The notes below the pieces were generated by a model. It was given only the letters and a program-made list of their open reading frames with translations. It was not told the origin of the DNA and did not search any database. The translations under genes and the position numbers were made by a program. 53,105 nt of DNA from Clostridium sp. MCC353 (lineage in GTDB: Bacteria > Bacillota > Clostridia > Lachnospirales > Lachnospiraceae), in contig NZ_WQPN01000029.1 in NCBI RefSeq assembly GCF_018785315.1, positions 1-53,105 of the forward strand. Reading direction: 5' to 3'. Of the stretch, positions 24,712 to 33,590 are shown piece by piece. Each line of letters starts with the position of its first letter. Positions within the stretch are counted from its first letter, which is position 1.

Positions 24712-25720
24712 AATCCGTCACCTCCTCATAAGGAACTTTCACTGTCTTCAGATAATTGATCACCCGGACTGCATCCGTCTCATCCTCTGGAAGCTGGATG
24801 ATCATCTGCCCTGCCGCCGTTCCTCCAATGTCCTTGGTGGACGCATAGATGATATTGACAGCCACTTTACAAGCCAGAATCATGTTAGCCAGCACAGGCT
24901 CAAAGGAGGACCTGCCGTCAAAGGTAATGCGGATCTTTCTCGATCTGCCGAACTCAGCCGTGGAAACCGCGTCTCCCAGGATGAGCTGACGCCCGATTTT
25001 GGATTTCGGTTCGGAAAATATCTCCGAAACGCTTCCCACTTCCGCAATCCTGCTGCTGTCGATAATCGCCACCCGGTCACAGATCGCTTCGATTACCGCC
25101 ATCTCATGAGTGATCACGATCACCGTAATTCCCAGATTTTCGTTGATTTCCTTCAATAGCTGTAAAATGGACTTGGTCGTATTGGGATCTAAGGCGCTTG
25201 TGGCTTCGTCACATAATATGACCTTAGGATTGGTAGCCATCGCCCTCGCTATAGCCACCCTCTGCTTCTGTCCGCCTGACAACTGGGCCGGATATGCCTT
25301 GGCCCGGTCTTCTAAGCCCACCAGTTTTAATAACTCCATGGCCCTGGTTTTGGCTTCTTTTTTGGAAACGCCCGCGATCTCCAGAGGGAAACAGACATTC
25401 TGTACCACATTTCTCTGCGCCAGCAGATTGAACTGCTGGAAGATCATGCCCATGGACTGCCTGGCCCTGCGCCGCTCCCTTTCATTGCAGTCCGTAAGGC
25501 TGTTCCCTTCGAAAACCACCGTTCCGGAAGTGGGGACTTCCAGATAGTTGATGCACCTCACCAATGTACTTTTTCCAGCTCCGCTGAGGCCGATGATGCC
25601 GAAAATCTCTCCCCGGTAAATGTCCAGATTGATATTTTCCAGAGCCTTTACCGGTCCGTTGGCAGTCTTAAATTCTTTACCCATACCCTTTAGCTGGATA
25701 ATCGGTTGTTCATTCTTCAT
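24701..25720 (-). CDS. metN: Methionine ABC transporter ATPase with NIL regulatory domain
   Basis: The 339-residue ATPase has Walker A GLSGAGKST (44-52), signature LSGGQKQR, Walker B VILCDEATSALD and the H-loop VITHE. A C-terminal NIL domain (about 255-335) is present, which in E. coli MetN binds methionine and causes trans-inhibition. The start ATG 25720 follows AGGATCAGGAG; a longer frame to 25852 would run back through the terminator and is rejected. Transcription appears to be controlled by the attenuator-like leader at 25797-26070. Confidence 0.95.
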   Translation of the reverse strand: MKNEQPIIQLKGMGKEFKTANGPVKALENINLDIYRGEIFGIIGLSGAGKSTLVRCINYLEVPTSGTVVFEGNSLTDCNERERRRARQSMGMIFQQFNLLAQRNVVQNVCFPLEIAGVSKKEAKTRAMELLKLVGLEDRAKAYPAQLSGGQKQRVAIARAMATNPKVILCDEATSALDPNTTKSILQLLKEINENLGITVIVITHEMAVIEAICDRVAIIDSSRIAEVGSVSEIFSEPKSKIGRQLILGDAVSTAEFGRSRKIRITFDGRSSFEPVLANMILACKVAVNIIYASTKDIGGTAAGQMIIQLPEDETDAVRVINYLKTVKVPYEEVTDYDI

Positions 25721-25796
25721 GACTCCTGATCCTTTCCTGTTTTTATGGAAGAGCAAGAAGCCCTCTTTCAATATGTTAGAGCGTGTTTGATGAAAC

Positions 25797-25828
25797 AAAA
25801 AAACGCAGACCCAATGCATGGGTCTGCG
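25797..25828 (-). terminator. Intrinsic terminator (attenuator) before metN
   Basis: On the minus strand CGCAGACCCA and TGGGTCTGCG pair around a five-base loop (25804-25828), followed directly by seven Ts (25797-25803). It lies 77 bases upstream of metN and inside the transcript started at 26042-26070, so it must be bypassed for metNIQ expression. Confidence 0.85.
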
Positions 25829-25892
25829 ATTATATACAGCGCTTACTGCCACTCTTATCTATGCCAAATCACAATACCATACAAATAAAAAC

Positions 25893-25985
25893 CTATGATG
25901 TTTTTATGCACATGAACATACGACACATATCCATCATGCCGTTCATCATATACATATTCATCTGCATGGCTTTTGAATTACGCAT
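25893..25985 (-). CDS. Methionine-rich leader peptide of metNIQ, 30 residues
   Basis: ATG 25985 is preceded by a full AGGAGG (25994-25999) at eight bases and the frame ends in TAG at 25893. Met occurs at positions 1, 7, 9, 11, 13, 14, 17, 18, 20, 23 and 25, that is 11 of 30 residues, including MM pairs at 13-14 and 17-18. The last codons lie in a possible hairpin (ATAAAAAC/GTTTTTAT) that spans the stop codon. It sits between a consensus promoter and an intrinsic terminator ahead of a methionine importer. By analogy with trp, his and leu leaders, ribosomes slowing at Met codons when Met-tRNA is scarce would prevent terminator formation. Which upstream segment forms the antiterminator could not be settled by eye. 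Confidence 0.8.
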   Translation of the reverse strand: MRNSKAMQMNMYMMNGMMDMCRMFMCIKTS

Positions 25986-26041
25986 AAGAGCTGCCTCCTG
26001 CTTAGTTTCCTACATTTTAACTAGGAATCTTTATGAAGCGT

Positions 26042-26070
26042 ATTCTACGCTAATGAACATGATTTGTCAA
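26042..26070 (-). promoter_or_regulatory. metNIQ promoter
   Basis: On the minus strand TTGACA (26065-26070) and TAGAAT (26042-26047) are 17 bases apart. The -35 box begins eight bases after the rhaD stop codon, so there is no room for a rha terminator. A leader of about 315 nt follows. Confidence 0.85.
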
Positions 26071-26077
26071 GCTAAAT

Positions 26078-26905
26078 TTATTTCTCATATAAAAATTCTT
26101 CCGGCAGCGTCACCTTGAAATCAACGGCAAGATCCCTGAAATCCTGAGGTGTGATGGTCTGAAGCTTGTCTGGACGGATGGACAGCACCTTTACCAGAAT
26201 TTCCGCGGATTTTTCCACTGTATGCATCAGTCCGAAGGTCAGGTCGAAATCCTCTCCTGAGCAGAACATGCCGTGATGGGCCCAGATGGCCACATCGTAT
26301 TTTTTCATCAGTTCACTGGTGGCAACGGCGATATCCCTGCCGCCGGGCACCATCCAGCCTACAACGCCTACGCCGTCCGGGAACACAACCGGACATTCGG
26401 TGGCCATTTCCCAAAGCTCTCTTGTGAAAACCTTATCTTCTAAAGGAAGCACAAAGGTGAGGGCAATGGTGTTGGCCGGGTGGGCATGATAGATCACCCT
26501 GTGCCTGCCGTCCGTAGCCAGTTTCTTCACTTCGTGGTTCATCAGGTGGGAAGGCAGTTCGCTGGTAGGCCTTCCGCCGTTAACCAGTCCCCAGCAGATT
26601 CTAAAGTTCTCACCCTTATCATCCACTTCTATGATGCTGATATTGGATGCCGGGTCCAGAATCACGTTTCTGAAATACTTCCCGCTTCCGGTCACCAGGA
26701 AATACTCCCCGGCCAGTCCCGGAACGCTGGTGCCGATGGGCTGCCACTCTTTATCGTAATCCAGCTCCTCTTTCACCGCTTCTACTTCTTCTTTTTTGAT
26801 GCGGTAGCTCAAATTACCGCCGTTTCGCTCGTGCCAGTTCTGGTTAAAACCGTCATCGCACATCCGAATAAAACCTTTTACAAATTCTGCGTCTAAAACT
26901 CTCAT
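26078..26905 (-). CDS. rhaD: Rhamnulose-1-phosphate aldolase
   Basis: The 275-residue class II zinc aldolase splits L-rhamnulose 1-phosphate into dihydroxyacetone phosphate and L-lactaldehyde. It shows QNWHERNGGNLSYR (about 20-33), TGSGKYFRN, the metal ligands in YHAHPANTIALT (about 138-149), and the late WAHHGMFCSG (about 208-217). E. coli RhaD is 274 residues. The start is ATG 26905, preceded by GGAGGAGATTAGA that belongs to repeat L2; the longer frame from 26941 would read through the SD. It is the last gene of rhaBMAD. Confidence 0.94.
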   Translation of the reverse strand: MRVLDAEFVKGFIRMCDDGFNQNWHERNGGNLSYRIKKEEVEAVKEELDYDKEWQPIGTSVPGLAGEYFLVTGSGKYFRNVILDPASNISIIEVDDKGENFRICWGLVNGGRPTSELPSHLMNHEVKKLATDGRHRVIYHAHPANTIALTFVLPLEDKVFTRELWEMATECPVVFPDGVGVVGWMVPGGRDIAVATSELMKKYDVAIWAHHGMFCSGEDFDLTFGLMHTVEKSAEILVKVLSIRPDKLQTITPQDFRDLAVDFKVTLPEEFLYEK

Positions 26906-26912
26906 TCTAATC

Positions 26913-27078
26913 TCCTCCATGCCGGAGCAGTTTATTCGCAAATATTGCTAACGCAAACTTTGCGCTGCGTAGGCCCGCGCTGAGAATTTCAGATTCTCAG
27001 CTGCGATTCAAATTTGTGGCTCCGGCACAAATTTGGGTGTGAAAAATGAACCATCAGGATTATTTTTCACACGAACCT
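26913..27078 (-). repeat. SD-bearing structured leader repeat L2 (upstream of rhaD)
   Basis: This is the best preserved copy. P1 is an 11-bp stem GUGUGAAAAAU with its complement; P2 is AAAUUUGUG/CACAAAUUU with loop CCGGAGC; P3 is GCUGAGAAU/AUUCUCAGC; then CGCAAA/UUUGCG and one 15-nt unit; then GCUCCGGCAUGGAGGAG with the rhaD SD. Loop P2 and GCUCCGG are complementary over seven bases. Confidence 0.82.
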
Positions 27079-27123
27079 CACATTCCGCCGCAGGCGCGGC
27101 ACTTTATAGAAGCCTACAGGCAT

Positions 27124-28371
27124 CTATCTCTTTAACAGCACTTCTTTTTCGTATTTCATCACTTCGTCAAACCACTCTTCTTTTTCCGGTACACCGTTGA
27201 TCTGGCAGAAATAATTCCATACGTCGCCAAATGGATACGCCTTCAATTCCTCCTGCATCACCATCAGCTTTGTAAAGTTTCTCTCTTCCTGAAGTTTGGC
27301 TAAACAGCCGTCCGGACGGAGCAGGGCGAACAGCAGGGCTTTCTGCATATTTCTCATGCCCGTCACCCATGCGGAAATGCGGTTGATGCTGGCATCGAAG
27401 AAATCCAGGGCCAGAAGCACACGGTCGGCGCCATTTCTCACGATCTCTTTTGCGATCTCCTTTGTCTCATCATCAAACAGCACCACATGATCGCTGTCCC
27501 AGCGCACGGAACGTGTCACATGAAGGGCCACCTTATCAAAGAACAAAAGCATGCTGGAAATCTTGTCGGAAACCACCTCGGTGGGATGGTAATGTCCGTT
27601 GTCCAGCAGACAGAGAAGGTCATTTTTAGCGGCATAATTCATATAGAATTCATGGGAACCCACAGTACAGCTTTCGAATCCGATGCCGAACACCTTGGAT
27701 TCTACGGCGATCAAAACCTTGCTCTTATCATAATCGATGGAGATGATCTGATCAAGGGAATCTTTTAATCTGGCTCTGGGTGAGGTCCTGTCCGCAGGAA
27801 CATCCTTAAATCCGTCGGGAATCCAGATATTCATGGCGCATGGGGTTTTAAGTTCCTCTGCAAAATATTCCGAAATGCGGATGCATGCCTTGCAGTGATC
27901 GATCCAGAATTTCCGGATTACAGGGTCTTCGCTGGAAAGGGTCGCGTTTTCTGCCTTAGGATGGGAGAAGCAGGTTGGGTTAAAGTCCAGTCCAAGCCCT
28001 CTTTCCTTGGCAAATTCCACCCATTTTTTGAAATGTTTCGGTTCCAGCTTATCCCGGTCCACCGCTTCCCCTTCTTCAAAAACGGCATAGCTGGCGTGAA
28101 GGTTGATCCGGTGTTTTCCCGGAATCAGGCTGAGGGCTTTGTCGATATCAGCCATCAGTTCTTCCGGCGTTCTCGCTTTGCCCGGGTAATTGCCCGTTGC
28201 CTGGATGCCGCCCGATAACTGGCCCGCGCCTTCAAAACCGTTGACATCGTCTCCCTGCCAGCAGTGCATGGAAACCGGAATCTTTTTCAGCGCTTCTAAA
28301 GCCGCGTCCGTATCCACGCCGATTGCTTTATAAATTTCTCTTGCGGATTCATATCTTTCCTTTGTGGTCAT
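27124..28371 (-). CDS. rhaA: L-rhamnose isomerase
   Basis: The 415-residue TIM-barrel enzyme converts L-rhamnose to L-rhamnulose with a divalent metal. Typical parts are [13 protein letters not shown] (about 35-47), the [10 protein letters not shown] strand, [13 protein letters not shown], and the metal-binding [12 protein letters not shown]. coli RhaA has 419 residues. The start ATG 28371 follows AAAGGAGAATGTAAA; an upstream in-frame start at 28425 would read through remnant M2. It lies 95 bases after rhaM. Confidence 0.95.
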   Translation of the reverse strand: MTTKERYESAREIYKAIGVDTDAALEALKKIPVSMHCWQGDDVNGFEGAGQLSGGIQATGNYPGKARTPEELMADIDKALSLIPGKHRINLHASYAVFEEGEAVDRDKLEPKHFKKWVEFAKERGLGLDFNPTCFSHPKAENATLSSEDPVIRKFWIDHCKACIRISEYFAEELKTPCAMNIWIPDGFKDVPADRTSPRARLKDSLDQIISIDYDKSKVLIAVESKVFGIGFESCTVGSHEFYMNYAAKNDLLCLLDNGHYHPTEVVSDKISSMLLFFDKVALHVTRSVRWDSDHVVLFDDETKEIAKEIVRNGADRVLLALDFFDASINRISAWVTGMRNMQKALLFALLRPDGCLAKLQEERNFTKLMVMQEELKAYPFGDVWNYFCQINGVPEKEEWFDEVMKYEKEVLLKR

Positions 28372-28399
28372 TTTACATTCTCCTTTTATTGTTTTTATG

Positions 28400-28450
28400 T
28401 AACAGTTCAGACGGCTGGTTTTCATGACAAAACAGCCAATTTTCCCGCCA
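28400..28450. repeat. Remnant of element M1 between rhaM and rhaA (M2)
   Basis: TAACAGTTCAGACGGC matches one end of M1 (complement of 12589-12604), followed by a small hairpin (GGCTG-TTTT/AAAA-CAGCC) and AATTTTCCCGCC, which matches M1 12581-12592. The second terminal repeat is lost. Confidence 0.65.
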
Positions 28451-28465
28451 GCTATTATGTTTTTA

Positions 28466-28780
28466 TTAGTCCAAATGGAATACAGGCGTTAGATCAATGC
28501 ATACAGGGCTGTTGTCCTCGTTGGTTTCCATGATGTCAGCCATATAATCCCACCATTTCCTGTTGACCGGCGTATCGGCTGATTGGCTCCATCTCTCCTC
28601 ATCCTCCACTTCCAGGTAACCGTAAAGGATATTGGTCTCCTGATCCAGATAGATGGAATAATTGCTGCCGCCGTATTCGTGGATCATCTCTTTCATCTCC
28701 GGCCACAGTTCCCTGTGCCTTTTCTCATATTCTTCTGCCATGCCCGGGTTTAAGAACATTTTAAATGCTTTTCTTACCAT
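28466..28780 (-). CDS. rhaM: L-rhamnose mutarotase
   Basis: The 104-residue protein equals E. coli RhaM in length and interconverts alpha- and beta-L-rhamnose. It has the family opening [13 protein letters not shown], the catalytic-region [17 protein letters not shown] (about 20-36), and the C-terminal [15 protein letters not shown]...LTPVFHLD. The start ATG 28780 follows GGAGGAAAC; the longer frame to 28822 reads into rhaB. It is 16 bases after rhaB. Confidence 0.95.
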   Translation of the reverse strand: MVRKAFKMFLNPGMAEEYEKRHRELWPEMKEMIHEYGGSNYSIYLDQETNILYGYLEVEDEERWSQSADTPVNRKWWDYMADIMETNEDNSPVCIDLTPVFHLD

Positions 28781-28796
28781 AGTTTCCTCCTGCTTC

Positions 28797-30197
28797 TCAG
28801 GCGCTGTATTTTTTAATTTCAAATGACTTGAAAATGCTTTCCCTGGCTTCTTTCAGGGAATTGAACTCCCCTGACTTCAGCATCTGGGCAGTTAAATTGC
28901 CGATCGCGGTGGCCTCGGTTGGCCCCGCGTAAACGTCCCGTTTGGTGGCCTTGGCGGTCAGTATGTTGAGATATTCCGCGTTGGCGCCTCCGCCCACAAT
29001 ATGTACGCAGCCATAACGCTTTCCTGTGACCGCCTCGATCTCTTCCAGAGTCTTTCCATAACAAACTGCCAGGCTGTTGTAGATGACCGCCGCCAGTTGT
29101 CCCGGCGTCTCAGGAACTGCCTGCCCGCTCTCCCTGCATGCTCCTCTTACCGCTTCCGTCATGCTTTTTGGAGCAAGGAAACAGTCGTCATTACAGTCCA
29201 CAATGGAGGAAATGGTTTCTTTAGAGGCCATCTCACAGAGCTCTGCAAAGGAATACCGGTTATCCAGTTCCTTTTTCACGGACTGGATCATCCAGAGCCC
29301 CATAATGTTTTTCAAAAAGCGGAACCGGAAAAAATAACCGCCTTCATTGGTAAAATTAGCCTTCATGCTCTCCAGAGAGCAGTTGGCGGCCATACGCTCC
29401 GTCCCCATCAAAGACCAGGTTCCTGAACTGATGTAGAGAACATCCTCCTGGTTGGAAGGGACCGCCACAACGGCCGAACCGGTGTCATGGGTGGCCGGAA
29501 GCACGACCTGGCAGTTAAATCCCACCTCTTTTTGGATTACCCCGCTCAATTCCCCCACTGTGGTTCCGGGAACCGACAGGGGCAGGAACAGCCGTTCCGG
29601 ATAACCCAGCCTGCGGATCAGCTCCATATCCCATTCCATAGTTTCCGGGCTCACCAGCTGGGTGGTGGTGGCGTTGGTGTATTCCTGCTTTTTAATCCCG
29701 GTCAGCTTAAAATTAAAGTAATCCGGTATCATCAGCAGGGACTGCGCTTTTTCCAGTTGTTCCGGATGATTCTGTTTCAAAGACATAAGCTGGTAAATGG
29801 TATTGAAAATCTGCTTTTGGATTCCCGTCCTCCGGTACAGCTCCTCCTTGGAAACCAGCTTATAAACTTCCTCGTCCATCCCTTGGGTCCGGTCGTCCCT
29901 GTATCCCGCCGTATTGCCGATAATCCGGTCATTTTTGTCCAGCAGGACAAAGTCCACCGCCCAGGTGTCGATGCCCATGCAGTAAGGGATTTTTCCCAGC
30001 TCCGCGCACTTTTTCATGCCTTCCTTAATTTCGTGGAACAAAGCGTTCACATCCCAGCACAGCTCTCCGTTTACCGGGCTCATTCCGTTGGAAAAACGGT
30101 AAATCTCTTCCAGATACATCTTCCCGCCCTTTACCGTTCCCAGCATATGACGGCCGCTGGATGCTCCGATATCCACTGCCAGATAGTATTTTCCCAT
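28797..30197 (-). CDS. rhaB: Rhamnulokinase
   Basis: The 466-residue FGGY-family kinase phosphorylates L-rhamnulose. The N-terminal phosphate-binding loop is DIGASSGRHMLG (about 7-18), the substrate region has GIDTWAVDF (about 74-82), and the C-terminal ATP domain has ISSGTWSLMG and HIVGGGANAEYLN. The start ATG 30197 is preceded by TTGGAGGAATGAC, where the SD belongs to repeat L3. It is the first gene of rhaBMAD; no rhamnose transporter is in the operon. Confidence 0.95.
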   Translation of the reverse strand: MGKYYLAVDIGASSGRHMLGTVKGGKMYLEEIYRFSNGMSPVNGELCWDVNALFHEIKEGMKKCAELGKIPYCMGIDTWAVDFVLLDKNDRIIGNTAGYRDDRTQGMDEEVYKLVSKEELYRRTGIQKQIFNTIYQLMSLKQNHPEQLEKAQSLLMIPDYFNFKLTGIKKQEYTNATTTQLVSPETMEWDMELIRRLGYPERLFLPLSVPGTTVGELSGVIQKEVGFNCQVVLPATHDTGSAVVAVPSNQEDVLYISSGTWSLMGTERMAANCSLESMKANFTNEGGYFFRFRFLKNIMGLWMIQSVKKELDNRYSFAELCEMASKETISSIVDCNDDCFLAPKSMTEAVRGACRESGQAVPETPGQLAAVIYNSLAVCYGKTLEEIEAVTGKRYGCVHIVGGGANAEYLNILTAKATKRDVYAGPTEATAIGNLTAQMLKSGEFNSLKEARESIFKSFEIKKYSA

Positions 30198-30202
30198 GTC
30201 AT

Positions 30203-30331
30203 TCCTCCAAGCCGGAGCATTTTTTGCGGAGGCACGGGCTGAGAAGTTAAGCTTCCCAGCCGCAGCTCAAATTTGTGGCTCCGGCACAAATTGGGGTGTG
30301 AAAAAGAAACCGTCAGAATTATTTTCACACA
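30203..30331 (-). repeat. SD-bearing structured leader repeat L3 (upstream of rhaB)
   Basis: Short copy without the 15-nt units. P1 has nine pairs (GUGUGAAAA/UUUUCACAC). P2 has loop CCGGAGC. P3 is GGCUGGGAAG/CUUCUCAGCC, where the last pair changed from U-A in L2 to G-C, a compensatory change. It ends in GCUCCGGCUUGGAGGA with the rhaB SD. The stretch 30332-30480 holds no gene and no clear rhaB promoter that I can defend. Confidence 0.75.
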
Positions 30332-30481
30332 TTTGCCTCTAACATTTTAATCTGTTTTTATCATAACTGAAAAGAGACAAAAAAATAAGAACCTGGTTGA
30401 TTTAAAAATGCGTCCTTATTTGCACTGCTGAGGAAAATCCCCCTCCTGGTTAATCTCTTATTTTATAAAAGAACTCCAATC

Positions 30482-30528
30482 AAAAAGACATCGGATGCAG
30501 GTTCCAACTCCTGCATCCGATGTCTTTT
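30482..30528 (-). terminator. Terminator of the importer-esterase operon
   Basis: AAAAGACATCGGATGCAGG pairs perfectly with its complement around an eight-base loop; on the minus strand it is followed by TTTTTGATT. It lies directly after the esterase stop codon. Confidence 0.85.
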
Positions 30529-30529
30529 G

Positions 30530-31876
30530 CTATTCCTTCCACTTCTCCACCACATAGTAAAGGGACTGGCTTTCAGAGGCCCTGACAAACCGGTTCACTT
30601 CCCTGCCGTCTCCGGTACATTCTTTCTTTATGTCCCGGTTTTCCACGCATCTTCCAAAATGCCCGTAAAACTCCCAGTCCCTGGGGATGCCGATGCTGCC
30701 TGTGAAAACATGTTTCGACTTCCTTTCGAGCACACAGTACTGGTCCCTGAAAAAATGATACACCACCGGATCATCTTCCGGCGTGTCCTCCGGCACCTCC
30801 ACGGATATGTTTAACAGCACGCTTCCCGACAGGGAATTGACCGCGGTAACCTGCTTATTTACAACCAAATCCCCGTTTCTGTAAGTGATCACAGCCTCTC
30901 CCGGATGCAGCGCTTTGACCTCCCCCATGGGATCGATCTCCACAATTCCTTCCGGCTCCACCTCATAAGAGGCGTCCATATCGCTGCTCATAATCCCGTT
31001 TTCATAGACCAGGACCGTGTTGAGCATGGCAGGGTATCCATTGACCGACACCGTGTTCCTGCCCTGGAGGGCCGCCGCTTTGGGCCTGGTTTTTTCACCG
31101 AACATCCAGAGCAGCGCCATGCGGAACCGCTGGCCGAAATACTGCTCCGTATGAACCCCGTCCGGCTGGGCCAGATAGTGGAGATCCCTCCCCTGTTCAT
31201 AACCGATTCCTCTGAAAATGCGGTACAGTTCCCTGGTATTGTCCACATAATAGGACTCCGCCATCCCGCAGTCCAGCCAGATCTTCTGGCCGTAGTTTCT
31301 GATGGAATTGTAAAATTCATCGGACAGCCAGTGAATGGCGGGGGACAAAAGCCCCAGCATTCCATAGATGTCATGGCGGTTCATGCCCATACATAAGGTC
31401 ACGATTCCGCCCATAGAAGAACCGGCCAGCATGGTATTTTCTTTTTCCGGTTTTGTGCGGAAATGGCTGTCAATATAGGGCTTCACCTCATCCGCCAGAC
31501 AGGCTTCATAGGAAAATCCCAGCCCCTCGCCCTTGAAGGCATAGCAGGGGATATATCCCCTTCTTCCCATTTTCCGGAATGGAGGCGGGGTTGTGTGTGT
31601 CATTTCCCTTCTCCGGTCTTCTTCATTACAGTCAATTCCCACCAGAATCACCGGCGGGATATAGCCCGTCCGGATCAAATCATCCGCTGCCAAATCCACG
31701 TCCCAGCGTTTTTTTCCCTTTTCCGAAAAAACCCATTGTCCGTCATGGAGGTATACCACGGGATAATGTTCCTGAGACTTTTCATATTGGGGCGGAAGAT
31801 AGACCCGGAGCGTCCGTCTGCTGTCTAAAGCTTTTGAGTAAAAGCCGGTAATTACATGTACGCTTCCCCTTCTCAT
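30530..31876 (-). CDS. Cytoplasmic alpha/beta-hydrolase esterase (PF00756-like) with Ig-like domain
   Basis: Residues about 1-260 form an esterase-D/enterochelin-esterase-like hydrolase: VVYLHDGQW (about 40-48), nucleophile S154 in AGSSMGG, and a late His in DGVHTEQYFGQRF (about 231). Residues about 275-345 look like a bacterial Ig-like (Big2) domain (VEIDPMGEVKALHPGEAVITYRNGD), followed by a beta-rich C-terminus. There is no signal peptide, so it acts inside the cell. It is the last gene of a Dpp/Opp-type importer operon (gap 28 bases), suggesting that the importer brings in an esterified compound (siderophore, acylated sugar or peptide ester) that this enzyme cleaves. The substrate is unknown. 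Confidence 0.8.
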   Translation of the reverse strand: MRRGSVHVITGFYSKALDSRRTLRVYLPPQYEKSQEHYPVVYLHDGQWVFSEKGKKRWDVDLAADDLIRTGYIPPVILVGIDCNEEDRRREMTHTTPPPFRKMGRRGYIPCYAFKGEGLGFSYEACLADEVKPYIDSHFRTKPEKENTMLAGSSMGGIVTLCMGMNRHDIYGMLGLLSPAIHWLSDEFYNSIRNYGQKIWLDCGMAESYYVDNTRELYRIFRGIGYEQGRDLHYLAQPDGVHTEQYFGQRFRMALLWMFGEKTRPKAAALQGRNTVSVNGYPAMLNTVLVYENGIMSSDMDASYEVEPEGIVEIDPMGEVKALHPGEAVITYRNGDLVVNKQVTAVNSLSGSVLLNISVEVPEDTPEDDPVVYHFFRDQYCVLERKSKHVFTGSIGIPRDWEFYGHFGRCVENRDIKKECTGDGREVNRFVRASESQSLYYVVEKWKE

Positions 31877-31904
31877 AGTTTTCCTTCCTGAACCTCATCT
31901 CTTT

Positions 31905-33539
31905 TTATTCAAAATACGCTTTATTCATATATTCATAATTCACTACCTTCATATTGCCTTTTAATGAGGTATTCTGTATCTCATTCAGGCTGGCAAAGCT
32001 TAACGGGATCCACCACATATTCTCGTTGCAGATCTTTTGGGCTTCTTTTAAAAGTTCAACTTTTTTATCAGGTTCAAAGGTCACTTTCAGTTCATCGATG
32101 GTCTTCTGCAGTTCCTCTGTTTCGGGATCATTGGCGTTCTTGGCCACATTTCTGCCTCCCACCACGCCTTTTGCAGGCTCAAAATGGGTTCCGTAAGGGG
32201 ACACAATGGGGTCGCCGTTGATATTTACCAGACGGATACATAAATCTTCTTTAAAATCCCCTTCCTGCATGGAGGACGCGGTGGCGTCATCGTATGTGGT
32301 AATATCCAGGGTAATGCCGATTTTGGCAAGCTGGTTCTGAATCACTTCCGCGGCCCGGGTATAGGTGATCACATTGGCATTGACCATGGTTAAGGTGACG
32401 CCGTCCGGATATCCTGCCTCTGAAAGCAGAGCCTTGGCTTTGTCAATATCGGACGCAGTGAGAACCGAACCCTCTTTCAGGCTTTCGTCATATCCCAGCA
32501 CGCCCGGAGGGATCAGCCCCGTAGCGCCTTTTCCGGTTCCGTCATAGGCAACCGCCGCCACGTCTTCCGTATTGATGGCATAGGCGATGGCCTGGCGCAC
32601 CCTTTTATCTTTCATGATCCCGCTTTCCGATTCATAATTACAGGCCATAAACAGCACAACCACTTCCCCGCCGCTGTTGACTTTCAGGGTCTCGCTTCCC
32701 TTGCTCAGCAGGTCGGCAACATCGGAGTTCAGCGGATCCAAGGCCACGTCAATGGTTCCCGCTTCCAGTTCGATCATCTGAACGGACTGTTCCGAAATCA
32801 GGCGGATGATCATATTTTTAATGGCAGGGGCCCCGTTCCAGTAATCCTCGTTGGCCTCCAGGGTGATATTGTCTCCGCTGACCCATTTCACGAACTTATA
32901 CGGGCCGCTGCCCACCGGCTCCTGTCCGAACTTCCCGCCTTTTTCAGTCGTAGCGCTTTCTGAAAATAGGCTGACCTTCACCAGGGAATCCAAAAGCGCT
33001 CCAAAGGAGTAATTGAGGCCCACATGGACGCTGTAATCATCCGTCTTTGTCACATCGTCGAAGTTGATGAAATCCAGGGTTGCGCCGATGCTGCTCCCTT
33101 TATAATGGGCGAGGGTGAACACCAGATCGTCCGCGTCCGCCTTATCCCCGTTATGGAATACGATATCTTTCCTCAAATGAAGGGTGATTCCCAGATTGTC
33201 GTCGTCCATTTCATAAGATTCCACCGCATAAGGCACGATGTTGGCGCTGCTGCCGTCATAGCGGAACAACTGGTCAAATACCTGGCAGTATACCCGTTTG
33301 ATGGACGCGCTGTCCAGTCCGCTGGGGTCCAGGGTGGCCGGTTCCACATTGCTGGCCATGATGATGGTATCCTTGGCGGATACGGCGCTGCCGGCTGTTT
33401 CACCGGCTGGCTGGTTTTCTTTCGTTTCCGTCACAGCCGTTTCCGTTTTCTGGGCGGGAGCCGGTTCTTTGGAACCGCCGCACGCCGCCGAAGTCAGAAC
33501 CATTGCCGCTGCTAAACAAACCGCTGTCATTTTTTTCAT
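31905..33539 (-). CDS. Dpp/Opp-type ABC substrate-binding lipoprotein
   Basis: The 544-residue SBP_bac_5 protein has a lipoprotein signal peptide (VLTSAAC, Cys about 20) and a Thr/Glu-rich linker, then the family features ATLDPSGLDSASIKRVYCQVFDQLFRYD, LRKDIVFHNGDKADADDLVFTL (about 125-146), VGSGPYKFVKW and the DKRVRQAIAYAIN motif (about 315). It captures a peptide-like or small chelate ligand outside the membrane. The start ATG 33539 follows AAGGAGG; a longer frame to 33557 includes that SD. Specificity cannot be read. Confidence 0.9.
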   Translation of the reverse strand: MKKMTAVCLAAAMVLTSAACGGSKEPAPAQKTETAVTETKENQPAGETAGSAVSAKDTIIMASNVEPATLDPSGLDSASIKRVYCQVFDQLFRYDGSSANIVPYAVESYEMDDDNLGITLHLRKDIVFHNGDKADADDLVFTLAHYKGSSIGATLDFINFDDVTKTDDYSVHVGLNYSFGALLDSLVKVSLFSESATTEKGGKFGQEPVGSGPYKFVKWVSGDNITLEANEDYWNGAPAIKNMIIRLISEQSVQMIELEAGTIDVALDPLNSDVADLLSKGSETLKVNSGGEVVVLFMACNYESESGIMKDKRVRQAIAYAINTEDVAAVAYDGTGKGATGLIPPGVLGYDESLKEGSVLTASDIDKAKALLSEAGYPDGVTLTMVNANVITYTRAAEVIQNQLAKIGITLDITTYDDATASSMQEGDFKEDLCIRLVNINGDPIVSPYGTHFEPAKGVVGGRNVAKNANDPETEELQKTIDELKVTFEPDKKVELLKEAQKICNENMWWIPLSFASLNEIQNTSLKGNMKVVNYEYMNKAYFE

Positions 33540-33590
33540 ACTTACGACCTCCTTCATTTTTCAGGCAGTGTCAAGTCTCACTGCCATTTT

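Noticed and set aside
25721-26040. SAM (S-box) riboswitch upstream of metN
   Set aside because: No CTTATCAAGAG...GGCCCTATGAA-type core; the leader has a Met-rich ORF instead.
25783-26118. Plus-strand 111-residue reading frame
   Set aside because: It is the antisense of the metNIQ leader and rhaD end; it has no SD, and the minus strand offers promoter, SD, leader ORF and terminator.
29487-30242. Plus-strand 251-residue reading frame
   Set aside because: Antisense to rhaB, with no SD and no recognisable domain.
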